Positions 1-10,058 of a stretch of DNA of 30,631 nucleotides are shown here, piece by piece. This DNA comes from Paulinella micropora (lineage: Eukaryota > Cercozoa > Imbricatea > Euglyphida). The DNA is taken from assembly GCA_009731375.1 (NCBI GenBank), contig BJOX01000011.1, forward strand, positions 1,024,223 through 1,054,853, written 5' to 3'. Positions within the stretch are counted from its first letter, which is position 1. Every line of letters starts with the position of its first letter. The notes under the pieces were generated by a model. The model was not told the DNA's origin, did no database searches, and saw only the letters and a list, made by a program, of their open reading frames with translations. A program made the translations under genes and the position numbers.

Positions 1-26
1 CCCACACCCCCCCCCCCCCCCCCCTC

Positions 27-75
<49 letters not shown>
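1..75. repeat. Homopolymer tract (C)n then (T)n
   Basis: The window opens with a run of C followed by about 45 T. It is low-complexity sequence with no coding signal. The T run could be the reverse of a poly-A tail of a retroposed element, but no element body can be recognised beside it. Confidence 0.9.
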
Positions 76-153
76 CGGCAGTATGTCAAGAACAAATGTA
101 TTTCTATTAAAAATACAAGCCACGTGGTGCTGTACTTCCCGTGACCTTGATTT

Positions 154-447
154 ACTTATTACTGGGTACATTCAAGTGTCAAACTCAGCCTTAGAATTTG
201 TGTTAAGGGGCAGATTTCAGATTAGCGGCTAGATTTCAGATAGTAGTGGTCAGAATTCAAATTAATGCAACTTAACTGCTGTATCCGTCCCCAAAATCTG
301 CATAATTTTTGCGAAATATTACCGCCGTTAAATTGAACTAATTTGAATTCTGACCACTAATCTAAAATCTGACCGCTAATCTGAAATCTGACCCTTAACT
401 CAAATTCGCTGGCTGAGTTTGACACTTGAATGTACCCAGTAATATTG
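154..447. mobile_element. Fold-back MITE-like element
   Basis: The two halves are reverse complements over roughly 120 bp each. TATTACTGGGTACATTCAAG at the left is matched by its complement at the right end near 430-447, and the similarity continues through CAGATTTCAGATTAGCGG-like blocks into a short spacer of about 60 bp. Within each arm a ~20 bp motif containing CAGATTTCAGATTAG recurs two to three times. There is no open frame. This architecture fits a non-autonomous DNA transposon (MITE or Foldback type). The exact target duplication is ambiguous because the ends are AT-rich. Confidence 0.7.
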
Positions 448-1440
448 ACTCCATCACATGATCAATTTATTCAAAAAGTTCATAATATTTTGCACACTGA
501 CTCGGATCGTAAATACATTGTCTTTTAATAACATACACTAAAGCGGATATCCTATAATATAGTATTAACACTATGGGGTCAGTCCTAACATCTATATCGA
601 GTCAAAGGCGAGTCGGGGTGTAAGTGCCAGTGCAAGCCTGCGATATACCGACACAAGTCACGTAGTAGAGATTGATTGTGCACAGGTCGTTGATGATAAG
701 TTAGGTAATTACCCTGTCACTGTGACTCACTGCCAGACCTAGTTTAGTATCTTTATACACTGAATGCTCCGGTTTGCTGAGAGATTTCGTTAGAAGCCAA
801 CACTGAGACTCGGAAGAGCATAAGGGTCGTGGAAGACCGCAGGCTCTGAGCGAGTCAAAACTTGCAGTGACATTATGCGGATTGCAACGGACTCGGAGTC
901 TGATATCGGAGGCTTACGCCGTGGCCCGGATCATCAGCTACTTTTTCTTTTCGACTGAGAGGGAAGATCCGGCAAGGGAAGCCGGCAGAAGTTTACAATA
1001 CATCCGACTCGCCGCGCCAGAGGCCCGGAAGGAGACTCAGTGATAGAGCTCGGGGGCACCGTCACGAGTTCTCACTGATGCCATCAGAGACTCGCACTGG
1101 ACGTGTACTCAGCCTAAATCATCTTTTTTTATTCAAAGTTGTTCGACAGCCGGAATACCTTATATCGTGTCAGACTGTGACGGTGTCACAGTGTCTGTCG
1201 GTCGAGAGCCTGAGCGCCTTCGAATGAGGAGCTGAGTCAGTCTTCGGCGTGGGGGTCGACCGCTTACTGCGGCTTTCCCCCAAGGGTGGCATTGAGTGTC
1301 GTCCGGCTTGTCGTTACCGTAGGCTTGACTCTTATGCTTGGTCTGCCCCTCTACCGTTGAGTGACGTGACTACTTGAAGTGTCACAGTAGCACGGCAGGC
1401 TGTTCAGGTTACAGCTCCCTGCAACCGCTACGGGTTTGGG
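448..1440. other. Non-coding host DNA rich in GAGTC/GACTC
   Basis: No credible open frame or RNA gene is visible in this kilobase. The striking feature is a high density of the pentamer GAGTC or its complement, about 13 occurrences between 446 and 1331. It includes the palindrome ACTCGGAGTC at 891-900, which recurs near 1996-2005. Several occurrences sit in TGACTCA/TGAGTCA-like contexts. Confidence 0.5.
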
Positions 1441-1445
1441 TGGGA

Positions 1446-1595
1446 ATATTATATATTTATATATATACATATATATATGTATATATATATCATAGTATAT
1501 ATTTATCTTTCTCATTGTACTATCATATTCAATACTAATATTTGCACACACACACACACAGACACACAAAAAACTTGAAAAAATAGAGAGACAGG

Positions 1596-1629
<34 letters not shown>

Positions 1630-1662
1630 NNNNNNNNNNNNNNNNNNNNNNNNNNNNNNNNN
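1446..1662. repeat. TA-rich tract, CA microsatellite, poly-G and assembly gap
   Basis: A TA-rich block at 1446-1503 is followed by a short CA repeat near 1544-1568, then about 30 G from 1599, and a 33-base run of N at 1630-1662. The poly-G and gap probably mark a place where sequencing or assembly failed. Peptides predicted over this stretch are not genes. Confidence 0.9.
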
Positions 1663-2370
1663 GGGGAGGGTGGATGAGCACGCTGAAGATGAATAAGATG
1701 CATGCCGGGTCAGCGGCCTGACACTGACCAGTGACAGTGACTTCCGATCTGAAGCTTAAGCTTACATTAGAAACTTCATTTTAAATTATCAGTGAAACGT
1801 GGCTCCCGGCTGTCTGAAATGACTCACTCAACATGGGAAAGAATCGAAAGAATTTCTTATTAATACCGTTCATCAACTGACTATTGTAACAGTCAAGCCG
1901 GCAGTGTCACTGCATCAAGCTGAGACTTCAAACTCCGTGGCAGATTCCGCAGAAGAAGCTAGAAGAAGACGAAAAGTGAGCCAGTGAGGAAGGACTCGGA
2001 GTCCGTCGGCAGGAAGAAACTTGAAGTCACGATTAGAAGGAGATGATATCATTTTGATATTAATATCTGGTCCAGTGACGGCGGTTTGAATCAGCCTGTC
2101 ACAGTTCACGAGATATTGTATTGAACTCCGGCTCGGACTGGCTCCCGGCTGCGCATAGCCTGCCCAGCCAGCTAACATCTGCCTTCTACTTTCTTTCTAA
2201 GGTGGTTCCTGCCCGTTGCGCTGTTCTTGTCACTTCGCAGTAGATACATGATCAGGGTCTCGAAGATTGTGATCAGGTATGTTTCTGTGTTATGTCCCGC
2301 TCTTCCAAGGGAATGGAGCGCACCAAGGAGGGACCGAGCAAGCTCAACAGTCTGGTCAAAAAAAAAGACA
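1663..2370. other. Host DNA without recognised gene
   Basis: Both strands show only short frames without recognisable domains. GTCACTG/CAGTGAC words and the ACTCGGAGTC palindrome recur here as in the region left of the gap, which suggests that the two flanks belong to the same repetitive or regulatory tract. Confidence 0.4.
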
Positions 2371-2377
2371 AGAACAA

Positions 2378-2413
<36 letters not shown>

Positions 2414-2430
2414 GGAGGGAGGGAGGGAGG

Positions 2431-2484
<54 letters not shown>
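2378..2484. repeat. CA then GA/GGGA microsatellite
   Basis: A CA dinucleotide run turns into GA with an interior GGGA block. Several overlapping frames of 70-140 residues cross it, but they only encode low-complexity Ser/Leu, Arg/Glu or similar translations of the repeat. Confidence 0.95.
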
Positions 2485-2488
<4 letters not shown>

Positions 2489-2864
2489 GAAGGGGGACAA
2501 AGACAAAGGCAGACAGACAGTGTGAGAGTTTGAGGTGGAATACCCGTACATGAGAGGCAACAGCACCGCAAAGAGCGCTAGCTGCAGACAGCACATACAC
2601 GGTCCACGTGCGCCAAAACGACAGATGAGAAAGAAAACAACATTAGCAGAACAATCCTTGGAGACGATTTATTTTTCTTTTATCTTCTTTATTGAATTAG
2701 TGACCAAAGTGGGTATTCCGCGCGGCAGCAGTCCGAATTTGAGCCGGTCCACCACTGCAGCACAGGCCAGACCAACTACAGCATCACTATCCTCGTCGAC
2801 AATATCGAGATCATGATCATTATCAAAAGCAACGGCAAACACAAAAAACAAAAGCGCAAGCAAC

Positions 2865-2927
2865 CGATGTGGAAGGCCTGCGTGCGGTAGCGGAGCTGCG
2901 GGTCGTCCGACACAGCATTGTACTCCA
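2865..2927 (-). CDS. Candidate exon C of an unidentified host gene
   Basis: On the minus strand a pyrimidine-rich stretch ending GTGTGCAG precedes a short open segment that includes the peptide EYNAVSDDPQLRYRTQAFHI. It is followed by a possible GT donor near 2865. The segment reads in phase if the preceding exon ends with one extra base, as the candidate donor at 3019/3020 would give. No function is recognised. The call rests on splice-site geometry and protein-like composition only, so the boundaries are tentative. Confidence 0.3.
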
Positions 2928-3019
2928 CTGCACACCAAAAGCAATGCAACAGTATGCTCCGCTGCACGCCACCAAGCACAGGCTATTGCCCTGCACGTTG
3001 CAGGTCAGCGGACAGACAC

Positions 3020-3164
3020 CGCAGGAGGTGCACTGCAGCACTGCACATGCCTGGCAGCGGCAGCGAGTGCAAGGCGTGCGACTTGTGACGGCCAGCAGCG
3101 GCACGGCCGAGTTCGCCAGGCCCGATGCCACCACCCGCCCCGCCGCGTCCGTCGCAAACACCGC
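3020..3164 (-). CDS. Candidate exon B of the same host gene (Cys-rich)
   Basis: This minus-strand open segment begins directly after GCTTGCAG, a good acceptor. It encodes AVFATDAAGRVVASGLANS and then a Cys-rich stretch with CxxCxCxxC spacing. The intron upstream (3165-3230) is 66 bp, starts GTGCGT and ends CAG, and joins exon A in phase 0. The 3' boundary is uncertain: I favour a GTGTCT donor at 3019, but the frame stays open further. The Cys pairs could bind zinc, but no named family is recognised. Confidence 0.4.
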
Positions 3165-3230
3165 CTGCAAGCAACAGCCCGCTCAACCGCTTAGCCTCCA
3201 CCCCGCGCCATCCCCACACCCGCTACGCAC

Positions 3231-3365
3231 CTTTTCAATGTCGGCCAGCTGCCTGCGAGCGCGGGGCAGCTGGTGGCCGGCCGAGCCAGTGGGCACGGTG
3301 GGCCGATCGGGTCTGTCGGGGGACAGGTCCGCAGCACGCAGCGTCAGGCGGAACAGGAACGGCGC
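3231..3365 (-). CDS. Candidate exon A of an unidentified host gene
   Basis: A 135-bp (45-codon) GC-rich minus-strand segment lies between a TAG acceptor at 3366-3368 and a GTGCGT donor at 3225-3230. It encodes a protein-like segment beginning APFLFRLTLRAADLSP and ending RQLADIEK, and it continues in phase into exon B. A further candidate exon ends at 3808, before a strong GTGAGT donor (3802-3807), and also joins in phase 0. Composition differs strongly from the AT-rich Polinton. The protein is not identified. Confidence 0.4.
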
Positions 3366-3464
3366 CTAGACGAGATCAAGACCGTCCAAGCAGCTGCCTC
3401 CACGTGTGCTCTAAGGCCCTAATCCTTGCGACCCTTCCAGGCGTGAGTAAGACTGACACGAGAT

Positions 3465-3518
3465 GAAAAAAGAAAGAAAGAAAGAAAGTAAGAAAGAAAG
3501 AAAGAAGGAAGGAAGGAA

Positions 3519-3550
<32 letters not shown>

Positions 3551-3600
3551 AGGAAAAGAAAGAAAGAAAGAAAGGAAAAGAAAGAAAGACAAACAGACAG
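3465..3600. repeat. GAAA-type tetranucleotide microsatellite
   Basis: A run of GAAA units with GGAA interruptions. On the model of a minus-strand host gene it lies inside the intron between the exon ending at 3808 and exon A. Confidence 0.95.
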
Positions 3601-4257
3601 AAAGAAGTGAAGCAAAAAGGAAAAGACAGCAAATAAAACAAAGAAAACATACCCCGCCAGGAAAAGACAGGCGAGCTTCGTACGAACTAGACGCCTGCCG
3701 GCCAATCCAAGACGAACAGCCAAGTAAGGGAACAAAAAAAAAGGCAAATGGTTGAGGAGACAAAGTTGACTGTTTTGAGACCTCTAGCTGGCACAAGCGA
3801 TACTCACGATGGGCAGCAGGGGCACCCGGCTGGGAACGCCCAAGGCACACAACAAGACAGTACATAAATCACACACAACTGTATGACCACTTTCTGCAAA
3901 CTGCTCATGTTTTCAAATGACTATCTGTAAAGTACATTTTAAAATGTAAAAGTTTATTTTTCTTGAGGATGGTTGGAGGTGCATGTGTGCATACAAGGAG
4001 CATGGACAGCCAAGGCAAAAGCAAGAGTGAGAGGAAAGGGTAGAGGGAGAGGGACTTGGATTGCAAAAGCAATAGCGGGAGGCAGGGAGAGGGAAGGAAG
4101 AAGGAAGAGGGACTTGGATAGCCAGTTGGTCAAAGAAGTCCTCTTCTGGAAGCAAGCATGGCGGCTGCTCCGCCTGCGTGCAGGTCCACGCCAACACCAG
4201 CCAGATCCACATCACCGCCCCATAGTGCCTACACAACATACAAGTGACAGCAAAGGG
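3601..4257. other. Host DNA, mostly non-coding, with possible splice sites
   Basis: The clearest signal is the minus-strand donor CCCATC-GTGAGT at 3802-3811, which could close an exon covering about 3808-3850. A plus-strand segment near 4180-4224 resembles a short terminal exon after CTGCGTGCAG, but it is too short to trust. Imperfect GAGGGA/GGAAGG repeats fill 4020-4120. Confidence 0.35.
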
Positions 4258-4987
4258 ACGTTGTTGTTGTTGTTGGTGGTGGTGGTGATGGTGGTGGTGG
4301 TGGTGTTGCTGTTGTTGTTGGTTTTTGTTGTTGCTGCTGCTGCTAGCTGTTTCTTATTGGTTGTTGCTTGTTGTTGTTGCTTGTTGTTGTTGCTGTTGTT
4401 GTTGATGTCGTTGTTGCTGTTGTTGTTGTTGTTGTTGTTGTTGTCATTGATGTTGTTCTTGTTGCTGCTGCTTCTTATTGTTTGTTATTGTTGTTGCTGC
4501 TGTTGTTGCTGCAGCTGCTGTTGTGTTTGTTGTTGTTGTCGTTATTGTTGTCCTTGTTGTCGTTGTTGTTATTGATGTTGTTCTCTTTGTTGTTGCTGCT
4601 GCTTCTTATTGTTTGTTGTTGTTGTTGTTGTTGTTGTTGCTGTTGTCGTCGTCGTCGTTGTTTTTGTTGTTGTTATTGCTGCTGCTGCTGCTGCTGTTGT
4701 TGTTGTTGTTGTTGCTGCTGCTGCTGCTGCTGTTGCTGTTGTTGTTGCTGGTGCTGCTGCGGTTGTTGTTGTTGTTGTTGTTGTTGTTGCTGCTGCTGCT
4801 GCTGTTGTTGTCGTTGTTGTTGTTATTGTTCTTGTTGATGGTGATGATGATGATGTGTTGTTGTTGTTACTGTTTTGTTGTTGTTGTTGTTATTGTTGTT
4901 GTTGTTGTTGTTGTTGTTATTGACATTTTTTTGGTGTTACTGTTGTTGTTATGGTTGTTGTTGTTGTTGTTGCTGCTGCTGCTGCTC

Positions 4988-5018
<31 letters not shown>

Positions 5019-5211
5019 GCTGCTGCTGCTGCTGTCGTTGTTGTTGTTGTTGTTGTTGTTGTCGTTGTTGTTATCATTGTTGTTGTTATTATTATTATTA
5101 TTATTGTTGTTGTTGTTATTGCTACCGCTGTTGTTGTTGTTATTGTTGCTATATTGTTGATGTTGCTGCCGCTGCTGCTGCTGTTGTTGTTGTTGTTGCT
5201 GTTGCTGTTGC

Positions 5212-5245
<34 letters not shown>

Positions 5246-5285
5246 GCTGCTGCTGTTGTTGTTGTTGTTTTTGTTGTTTTTGTAA
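4258..5285. repeat. About 1 kb GTT/GCT/GTC trinucleotide array
   Basis: Over a kilobase of imperfect trinucleotide repeats, mainly GTT with GCT, GTC and ATT blocks. All six frames stay open for long distances because the unit lacks stops, which produces artefactual poly-Leu, poly-Val, poly-Cys, poly-Gln and poly-Asn peptides. Homologous but shorter arrays recur at many places to the right, as tails of dispersed repeats. Confidence 0.95.
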
Positions 5286-5860
5286 TAAATGTCCAATCAT
5301 CCCCAGCCGACTTGGGACGCCAGAGCCTGCTTACTGTACTATAGGACTCTAGAGCTCAGAAACAAGAAATAAAGAAAGAGGAAAAAGGAGCAAAAGAGCA
5401 TGCACTATAGTAGAACAACAACAATGGAGGGAGAAGAGGAAAGACAGTGAAGAGAGCAGACAAGACGTGGGAGAAGAGCTAGTCCGCGGAGAAGGGAGAA
5501 GAGGAAGAGAGGGGGAAGATGAAGGGGGAGGAGAGACTCGCCGTGGCCAATTAAAAAAACAGTCTGAGCAACAAGTTAGAAGCTCGCGTGTGAGACGAAC
5601 AAGTCGAATGGAGGAGGCAAGCACCAGCAATTAGTCACAAGTGTTGGAGGCCCAAGGAAAGAGCTGTCTAGATACCTTCAAGGTCAGAAAAAGCAAGGAG
5701 TCACAACCTAGCATTCAAACAGGTGGTAAGAGCCCAATGGCCACCAAGATAGCCTGCAAGTGGATCATGGGCCCACCTGAACCTAGGGCTGTGACGCCAA
5801 GGCAAATGGAAACTGGAAAAAGATAGGGGGTGGGGTGCCCTATCCGCTGACCCTAGAGAA
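5286..5860 (-). mobile_element. Dispersed repeat, copy 1 (GTT/AAC-tailed)
   Basis: This segment matches 6393-6930 over several blocks: GACGCCAGAGCCTGCT, TCTAGAGCTCAGAAACAA, ACAACAACAA followed by GGGAGAAGAGGAAAG, AAACTCGCCGTG-like, TTAGTCACAAG, GAGCTGTCTAGA and GAACCTAGGGCT. Its left edge abuts the GTT array, so on the minus strand it would end in an AAC tail, as expected for a SINE- or LINE-type retroposon. No intact protein is visible. Orientation is inferred from the tail. Confidence 0.6.
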
Positions 5861-6044
5861 GGGAAGGCTGTGAGAGAAGGATCACTCCCTAGCACACTAG
5901 CTGGGCCATATTAGACGTCCGGTTGCGGGGTGGAAGGGTCCGCAGGAGAGAAGGGGCGAGAGGCTGTGACAGTGATGTCACAGCACATGAAGAGAAGGAG
6001 AGGGAGGGTGAGAGAGAGAAAAGGAGAGGAACTGGAGAGAAATA

Positions 6045-6311
6045 GTTGTTGTTGTTGTTGTTGTTGTTGCTGCTGCTGCTGCTGTTGTTGTTGTTGTTGT
6101 TGTTGTTGCTGTTGTTAAATTTAATTTAAGTAATTTAACCAATGGCATGATGGTGCATGGCTAACGGCCTTCGAGCGCTACTTAACGACAAGTAATAAAT
6201 GTCTAATCATCACCAGCCGACTCGGGACGCCAGAGCATGCTCACTGTACTATATGACTCTAGAGCTCAGAAACAAGAAATAAAGAAAGAGTTGTTGTTGT
6301 TGTTGTTGTTA
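6045..6311 (-). mobile_element. Truncated GTT-tailed repeat copies
   Basis: A GTT/GCT array at 6045-6117 is followed by AAATTTAATTTAAGTAATTTAACC and GGCATGATGGTGCATGG, then a partial copy of the dispersed repeat (6194-6289, TCTAGAGCTCAGAAACAAG), and another GTT run. Read on the minus strand these are successive 3' ends with AAC tails, one inserted in the tail of another. Confidence 0.55.
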
Positions 6312-6392
6312 CTAATAACAATAAAATTTTAAACAAAATGAATAAAGTGCAAGATGGTGTGTGGCTACGGCCTTCATTTGCCACTTTCATCC

Positions 6393-6930
6393 CCGGCCGA
6401 CGGGACGCCAGAGCCTGCTAAAAACAAAAGATCTCTAGTGCTCAGAAACAAATAATAAAGACGGAAGGAGAGCAAAGAGTGTGCCTTATAGTCGAACAAC
6501 AACAAGAGAGGGAGAAGAGGAAAGTCAATGAGGGATGCAGACTAGAACGTTCAGAACTAGCCTACCAAGACGAAGAAGAGGAAGAGAGAAGGGAGATGAA
6601 GGGGGAGGAGAAACTCGCCGTGACCATGAGAAAACAGTTAGAGCAACAGGATAGATGCTCACGCGATACTTAAGTCTTAGTATGGGTTAGCAGACACCAG
6701 CGATTAGTCACAAGCGCTGGAGGCAGGAAGAGAGCTGTCTAGAAAGCCTTCAGAGCCAAAACTAGAGACGCAGAGGAATGTAGCCTAGTATTCGCACAAG
6801 TGGTGGACGCCCGCCCCATGACCATCTCCGGTAACCTGCATTGACCATGGGCCCGACTTGTGAACCTAGGGCTATGAACCTGCACAAGTGGCCTGGCAAG
6901 ATAGGGATAGTCGGCCCCTATCAACTGGCT
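6393..6930 (-). mobile_element. Dispersed repeat, copy 2
   Basis: Second copy of the ~550 bp repeat found at 5286-5860, diverged by substitutions and small indels but collinear throughout, from GACGGGACGCCAGAGCC to the CCTAGGGCTATGA block and the final GGCCCCTATC. It lacks any conserved open frame. A further partial copy lies at 8610-8750 and the same motif (GACGCCAGAAC) occurs at 6950 and again at 9019, just left of the Polinton. Confidence 0.6.
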
Positions 6931-7013
6931 CAAAAGGCCCGGCCGAAGGGACGCCAGAACCTGCTAAAAACTATATATGTTGTTGTTGTTGTTGTTCAAT
7001 TTAATAATAATAA

Positions 7014-7255
7014 TAATGATAATAGTGCTTCTCTGTCAATGGCTGATGCATTTCTGCACATGCGCCTCCATCGTCTCACCCGTGAGGGGAGTACGAAGAA
7101 TTGACGATAAGCTCTAATGACACCCCCGCAAGGGCAGTTCCAACACTTCCAGACGGACCGGTATGTTCAATGAAAATACTGGTGGCACCGACGGGAATCG
7201 AACTGGCGACAGGGCCCAGATGGTAGAACTTGACCACTGGGCTATCACGGTGTCC
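7014..7255 (-). mobile_element. tRNA-derived SINE with ATT tail
   Basis: On the minus strand the element begins GGACACCGTGATAGCCCAGTGG. It contains an A box (complement of 7234-7247) and a B box, AGTTCGATTCCC (complement of 7193-7204), at normal tRNA-gene spacing. The body continues to about 7024 and ends in an ATT-rich tail near 7000-7023. The first ~70 bp are a tRNA relative, but there is no clean cloverleaf, so this is a retroposon and not a tRNA gene. The same 3' end recurs at 30574-30631. Confidence 0.75.
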
Positions 7256-7333
<78 letters not shown>

Positions 7334-7505
7334 GTGTATCTCCTGCCAATTGCTGAGCCAAAAGGCCATGTGCATCCAGTCCTCCATTCCATAAGGAAAG
7401 TCTCCACACCAATCGGTGGAATAAAGGAAGTGACGGCATAGAACATTACTCTAGGAGCTTTATACCAATCAGCCCATGGAAAGGACCGATGGCCTATGTA
7501 CTCCC

Positions 7506-7552
<47 letters not shown>

Positions 7553-7635
7553 GTAATAATAATAATAATAATAATAATAGTAATAATAATATATTGTTGT
7601 TGTTATTGTCGTTGTTATTGTTCTTGTTGTTGTTC

Positions 7636-7667
<32 letters not shown>

Positions 7668-7700
7668 CTTGTTCTTGTTCTTGTTGTTCAAGTCAATAAT
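7255..7700. repeat. AAT arrays, SINE-like fragment and GTT array
   Basis: AAT repeats fill 7255-7333 and about 7506-7592; GTT repeats fill 7593-7690. Between them (7334-7505) lies a unique-looking segment whose first bases, TAGTGTATCTCCTGCCAATTGCTGA, resemble the 3' end of the neighbouring SINE. This suggests a diverged relative with an ATT tail on the minus strand. Long poly-Tyr, poly-Ile and poly-Asn frames across it are artefacts. Confidence 0.7.
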
Positions 7701-7735
7701 AATGATAATACAATTTAAACAAAGTACTTGTTTTT

Positions 7736-7739
7736 CTTC

Positions 7740-7777
<38 letters not shown>

Positions 7778-8210
7778 ATTGTTGTTGTTGTTAAATTTAA
7801 TAATAATAATAATAATAATGAAATTTAAACAAAGTACTTAAAATGCGATATGGTGTGTGCCTGCGGCCTTAATTTGCCACTTTCGTTGTTGTTGTTGTTA
7901 TTGTTGTTGTTGTTGTTATTGTTGCTCAATTTAATAATAATTGTTGGTGTTGTTGTTGTTGTTGTTGTTGTTGTATTTAATTAATTTCAAAAACGTTGTT
8001 GTTGTTATTGTTGTTGTTGTTGTTGTTGTCGTTGTCGTTGTTGTTGTTGTTGTTGTTGTTGTTCAATTTAACAATAAAATTTAAGCAAAGTACTTAAAAT
8101 GCAAGATGTTGTGTGGCTACGTTGTTGTTGTTGTTGTTGTTGTTGTTAAATTTAATTAAAGTAATTAAAGCAATTGCATGATGGTGCATGGTTGACGGCC
8201 TTCAAACCCG

Positions 8211-8242
<32 letters not shown>

Positions 8243-8411
8243 GAATTTAATAATAATAAATTTAAATAAACTGATTAATGCAAGACGTTGTTGTTGTTGT
8301 TGTTGTTGTTAAATTTAATTAAAGTAATCAAACCAATTGCATGTTGTTGTTGTTCTTGTTGTTGTTGTTGTTGTTGTTGTAAATTTAATTACAGTCATTA
8401 AACCGATGGCA

Positions 8412-8454
<43 letters not shown>

Positions 8455-8515
8455 CAATTTAATAATAGTAAAATTCAAACAAAGTACTTAAAATGCAAGA
8501 TGGTGTGTGGCTACG

Positions 8516-8547
<32 letters not shown>

Positions 8548-8880
8548 ATTGTAAATTTAATTACAGTAATTAAACCAATGGCATGATGGTGGATAACGGC
8601 CTTCAAACCCACTTAAAGACAAGTAATAGATGTCTAATCATCCCCGGCCAGAGCATGTCTCACTGTACTATAGGACTCTAGAGCTCAAAGACAAGAAAAA
8701 AGAAAGAGGAAAAGGAGCAGAAGAGCATGCACTATAGTACAACAACAACTGTTGTTGTTGTTGTTGTTAAATTTAATTAAAGTAATCAAACCAATGGCAT
8801 GATGGTGCATGGTTGTTGTTGTTGTTGTGTTGTTGTTGTTGTTGTTGTTGTTGTAAAACTTAATGATAATAATACAACAA
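7736..8880 (-). repeat. Nest of about ten truncated GTT/AAC-tailed repeats
   Basis: Blocks of GTT alternate with two recurrent 3' end sequences. One is AAATTTAATTAAAGTAAT-TAAACCAATGGCATG, the other AATTTAATAATAA...CAAAGTACTTAAAATGC...GGTGTGTGGC. Each block is 60-120 bp. Read on the minus strand, every unit is a short 3' end followed by an AAC tail, inserted into the tail of the next. This looks like repeated targeting of the tail by the same retroposon families. Confidence 0.6.
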
Positions 8881-9074
8881 TTGCAGAGCAATCTAATTAA
8901 TATTAAAAACAATATTAACTAAACCAGTGGCAAGTTGGTGTGTGGCTTTCGACTCGTATGTGTATACCCCCAGATATACGCCACTTCCAGAATCTAGTCA
9001 TCTCGTGCCGATTCGAGACGCCAGAACTTGCTCACAAAAACAAAAAAAATATAGAGAATGTTGTTGTTGTTGTT
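8881..9074. other. Host sequence at the left Polinton junction
   Basis: Contains GAGACGCCAGAACTTGCTC and AATATAGAGAATG followed by GTTGTTGTTGTTGTT, the same arrangement as the dispersed repeat at 6950-6990. The final six bases, GTTGTT (9069-9074), match the six bases after the right end of the element. Confidence 0.6.
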
Positions 9075-9429
9075 AGTAGTATAGGGTCGCACTTGGGCAC
9101 GGATCTTCAGTGCAGTTTCATCACAGAAACCACACTAAGAGCCGTTATTTAGTTTTGAGGCTACCTATTCTCTCTAAGTTCAAAACATCAATTTCATTCA
9201 AATCTCTCTTATTACGAACAATAAGAAATAATGTAATCCTGGTCCAAAAAGTCAAGGTGTCGCGGTTGCAAAAGTTTGCACCTTTGTTACCTCGGCCTGA
9301 CCTTTCTCGTGTCTGGTGTGGAAGTGTTTTTAACCACACTAAGAGCCGTTATTCATTATTTCCTCTACCTCTTTATAACAAATACAGACAGACAAAAGAA
9401 AGAAAAATGCTATCTGTAAATAATTATTA
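9075..9429 (+). repeat. Left terminal inverted repeat
   Basis: Nearly identical to the complement of 29182-29538, differing by a few substitutions and single-base indels (for example CCTGGTCC against CCTGTCC). Inside it the block ACCACACTAAGAGCCGTTATT occurs twice (about 9129 and 9333), a direct subterminal repeat. Similarity fades after AAATAATTATTA near 9429, although ACACATATA just before the terminal gene starts is shared by both ends. High identity implies recent homogenisation or recent insertion. Confidence 0.93.
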
Positions 9430-9482
9430 ATGTGTTATAAATTTAATTCCATTTAAGGATATGAATTAATAACACATATAAA

Positions 9483-9987
9483 ATGGCTGACATTCCACAG
9501 AAAATCAACAAGGGATGTATCCCCAAGAGTAGTTGTAAGGTGGGGAGAGCAAAACAAAATTAAAGTTAAAATTTTTTGTATAAATGGAAAAAGAAATAAG
9601 GAACAAGCCTTAGAGGAAGCAAACAAGTTTTATGAAGAAAACATAAAACCTAAATATGAAGTTTGGAAAAAATACAATGATGAACGAGTTAAGCAAAATA
9701 AACAACAATACAAAAGTAAATGGAATAAGGAATGGATGAAGAAAAAATTTATATGTAAATGTGGTGAAGAGACAACAAATGCTTACAAAGCAATACATCT
9801 TTTATCAAGCAATCACGAATTAAGAATGAAAGGAATTAATCTTTCAAATGATGATTTAAGTATAGAAAAAATAAAATGTGAATGTGGTTCAACTATAATG
9901 ATAAGTGGGAAAGAAATTCATGAGACAACCACAAAACATAAGAAATACATTCAAGCCAAAAATAATGAAAATATTATAAATCCATAA
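9483..9987 (+). pseudogene. AP2-like / zinc-finger terminal gene, left copy, frameshifted
   Basis: Homologous to the gene at 28649-29152 and in mirror position. The ATG at 9483 opens a frame ending at 9562. The conserved part lies one frame over from about 9525, so a single frameshift near the CCCC at 9520-9530 separates start and body. The body holds an AP2/ERF-like segment (VRW, FCINGKRNKEQALEEANKFY) and two Zn-finger-like units: CKCG and CECGS, each followed by H-x5-H or H-x4-H type pairs. AP2-like and CxCG fingers suggest DNA binding, perhaps at the adjacent TIR; that role is inference. It sits ~50 bp inside the TIR and reads inward. Confidence 0.65.
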
Positions 9988-10058
9988 TATCTTTTTTCTC
10001 TTTTATTCTAGAACTGCTTCTTATGTTTTCCGGTTTTACATCCAATGATTTTAATAAA

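Noticed and set aside
4180-4224. Plus-strand terminal exon after CTGCGTGCAG
   Set aside because: Only about 13 codons, with no partner exon found on that strand and a competing minus-strand gene model nearby.
4258-5344. Long open frames encoding poly-Leu/Val/Cys/Gln/Asn proteins
   Set aside because: They are translations of a trinucleotide repeat that lacks stops in every frame; no start context, domain or non-repetitive sequence supports a gene.
7184-7255. A functional tRNA gene on the minus strand
   Set aside because: A and B boxes are present, but the cloverleaf is imperfect, the unit continues into a repeat body with ATT tail, and the 3' part recurs elsewhere: it is a SINE.
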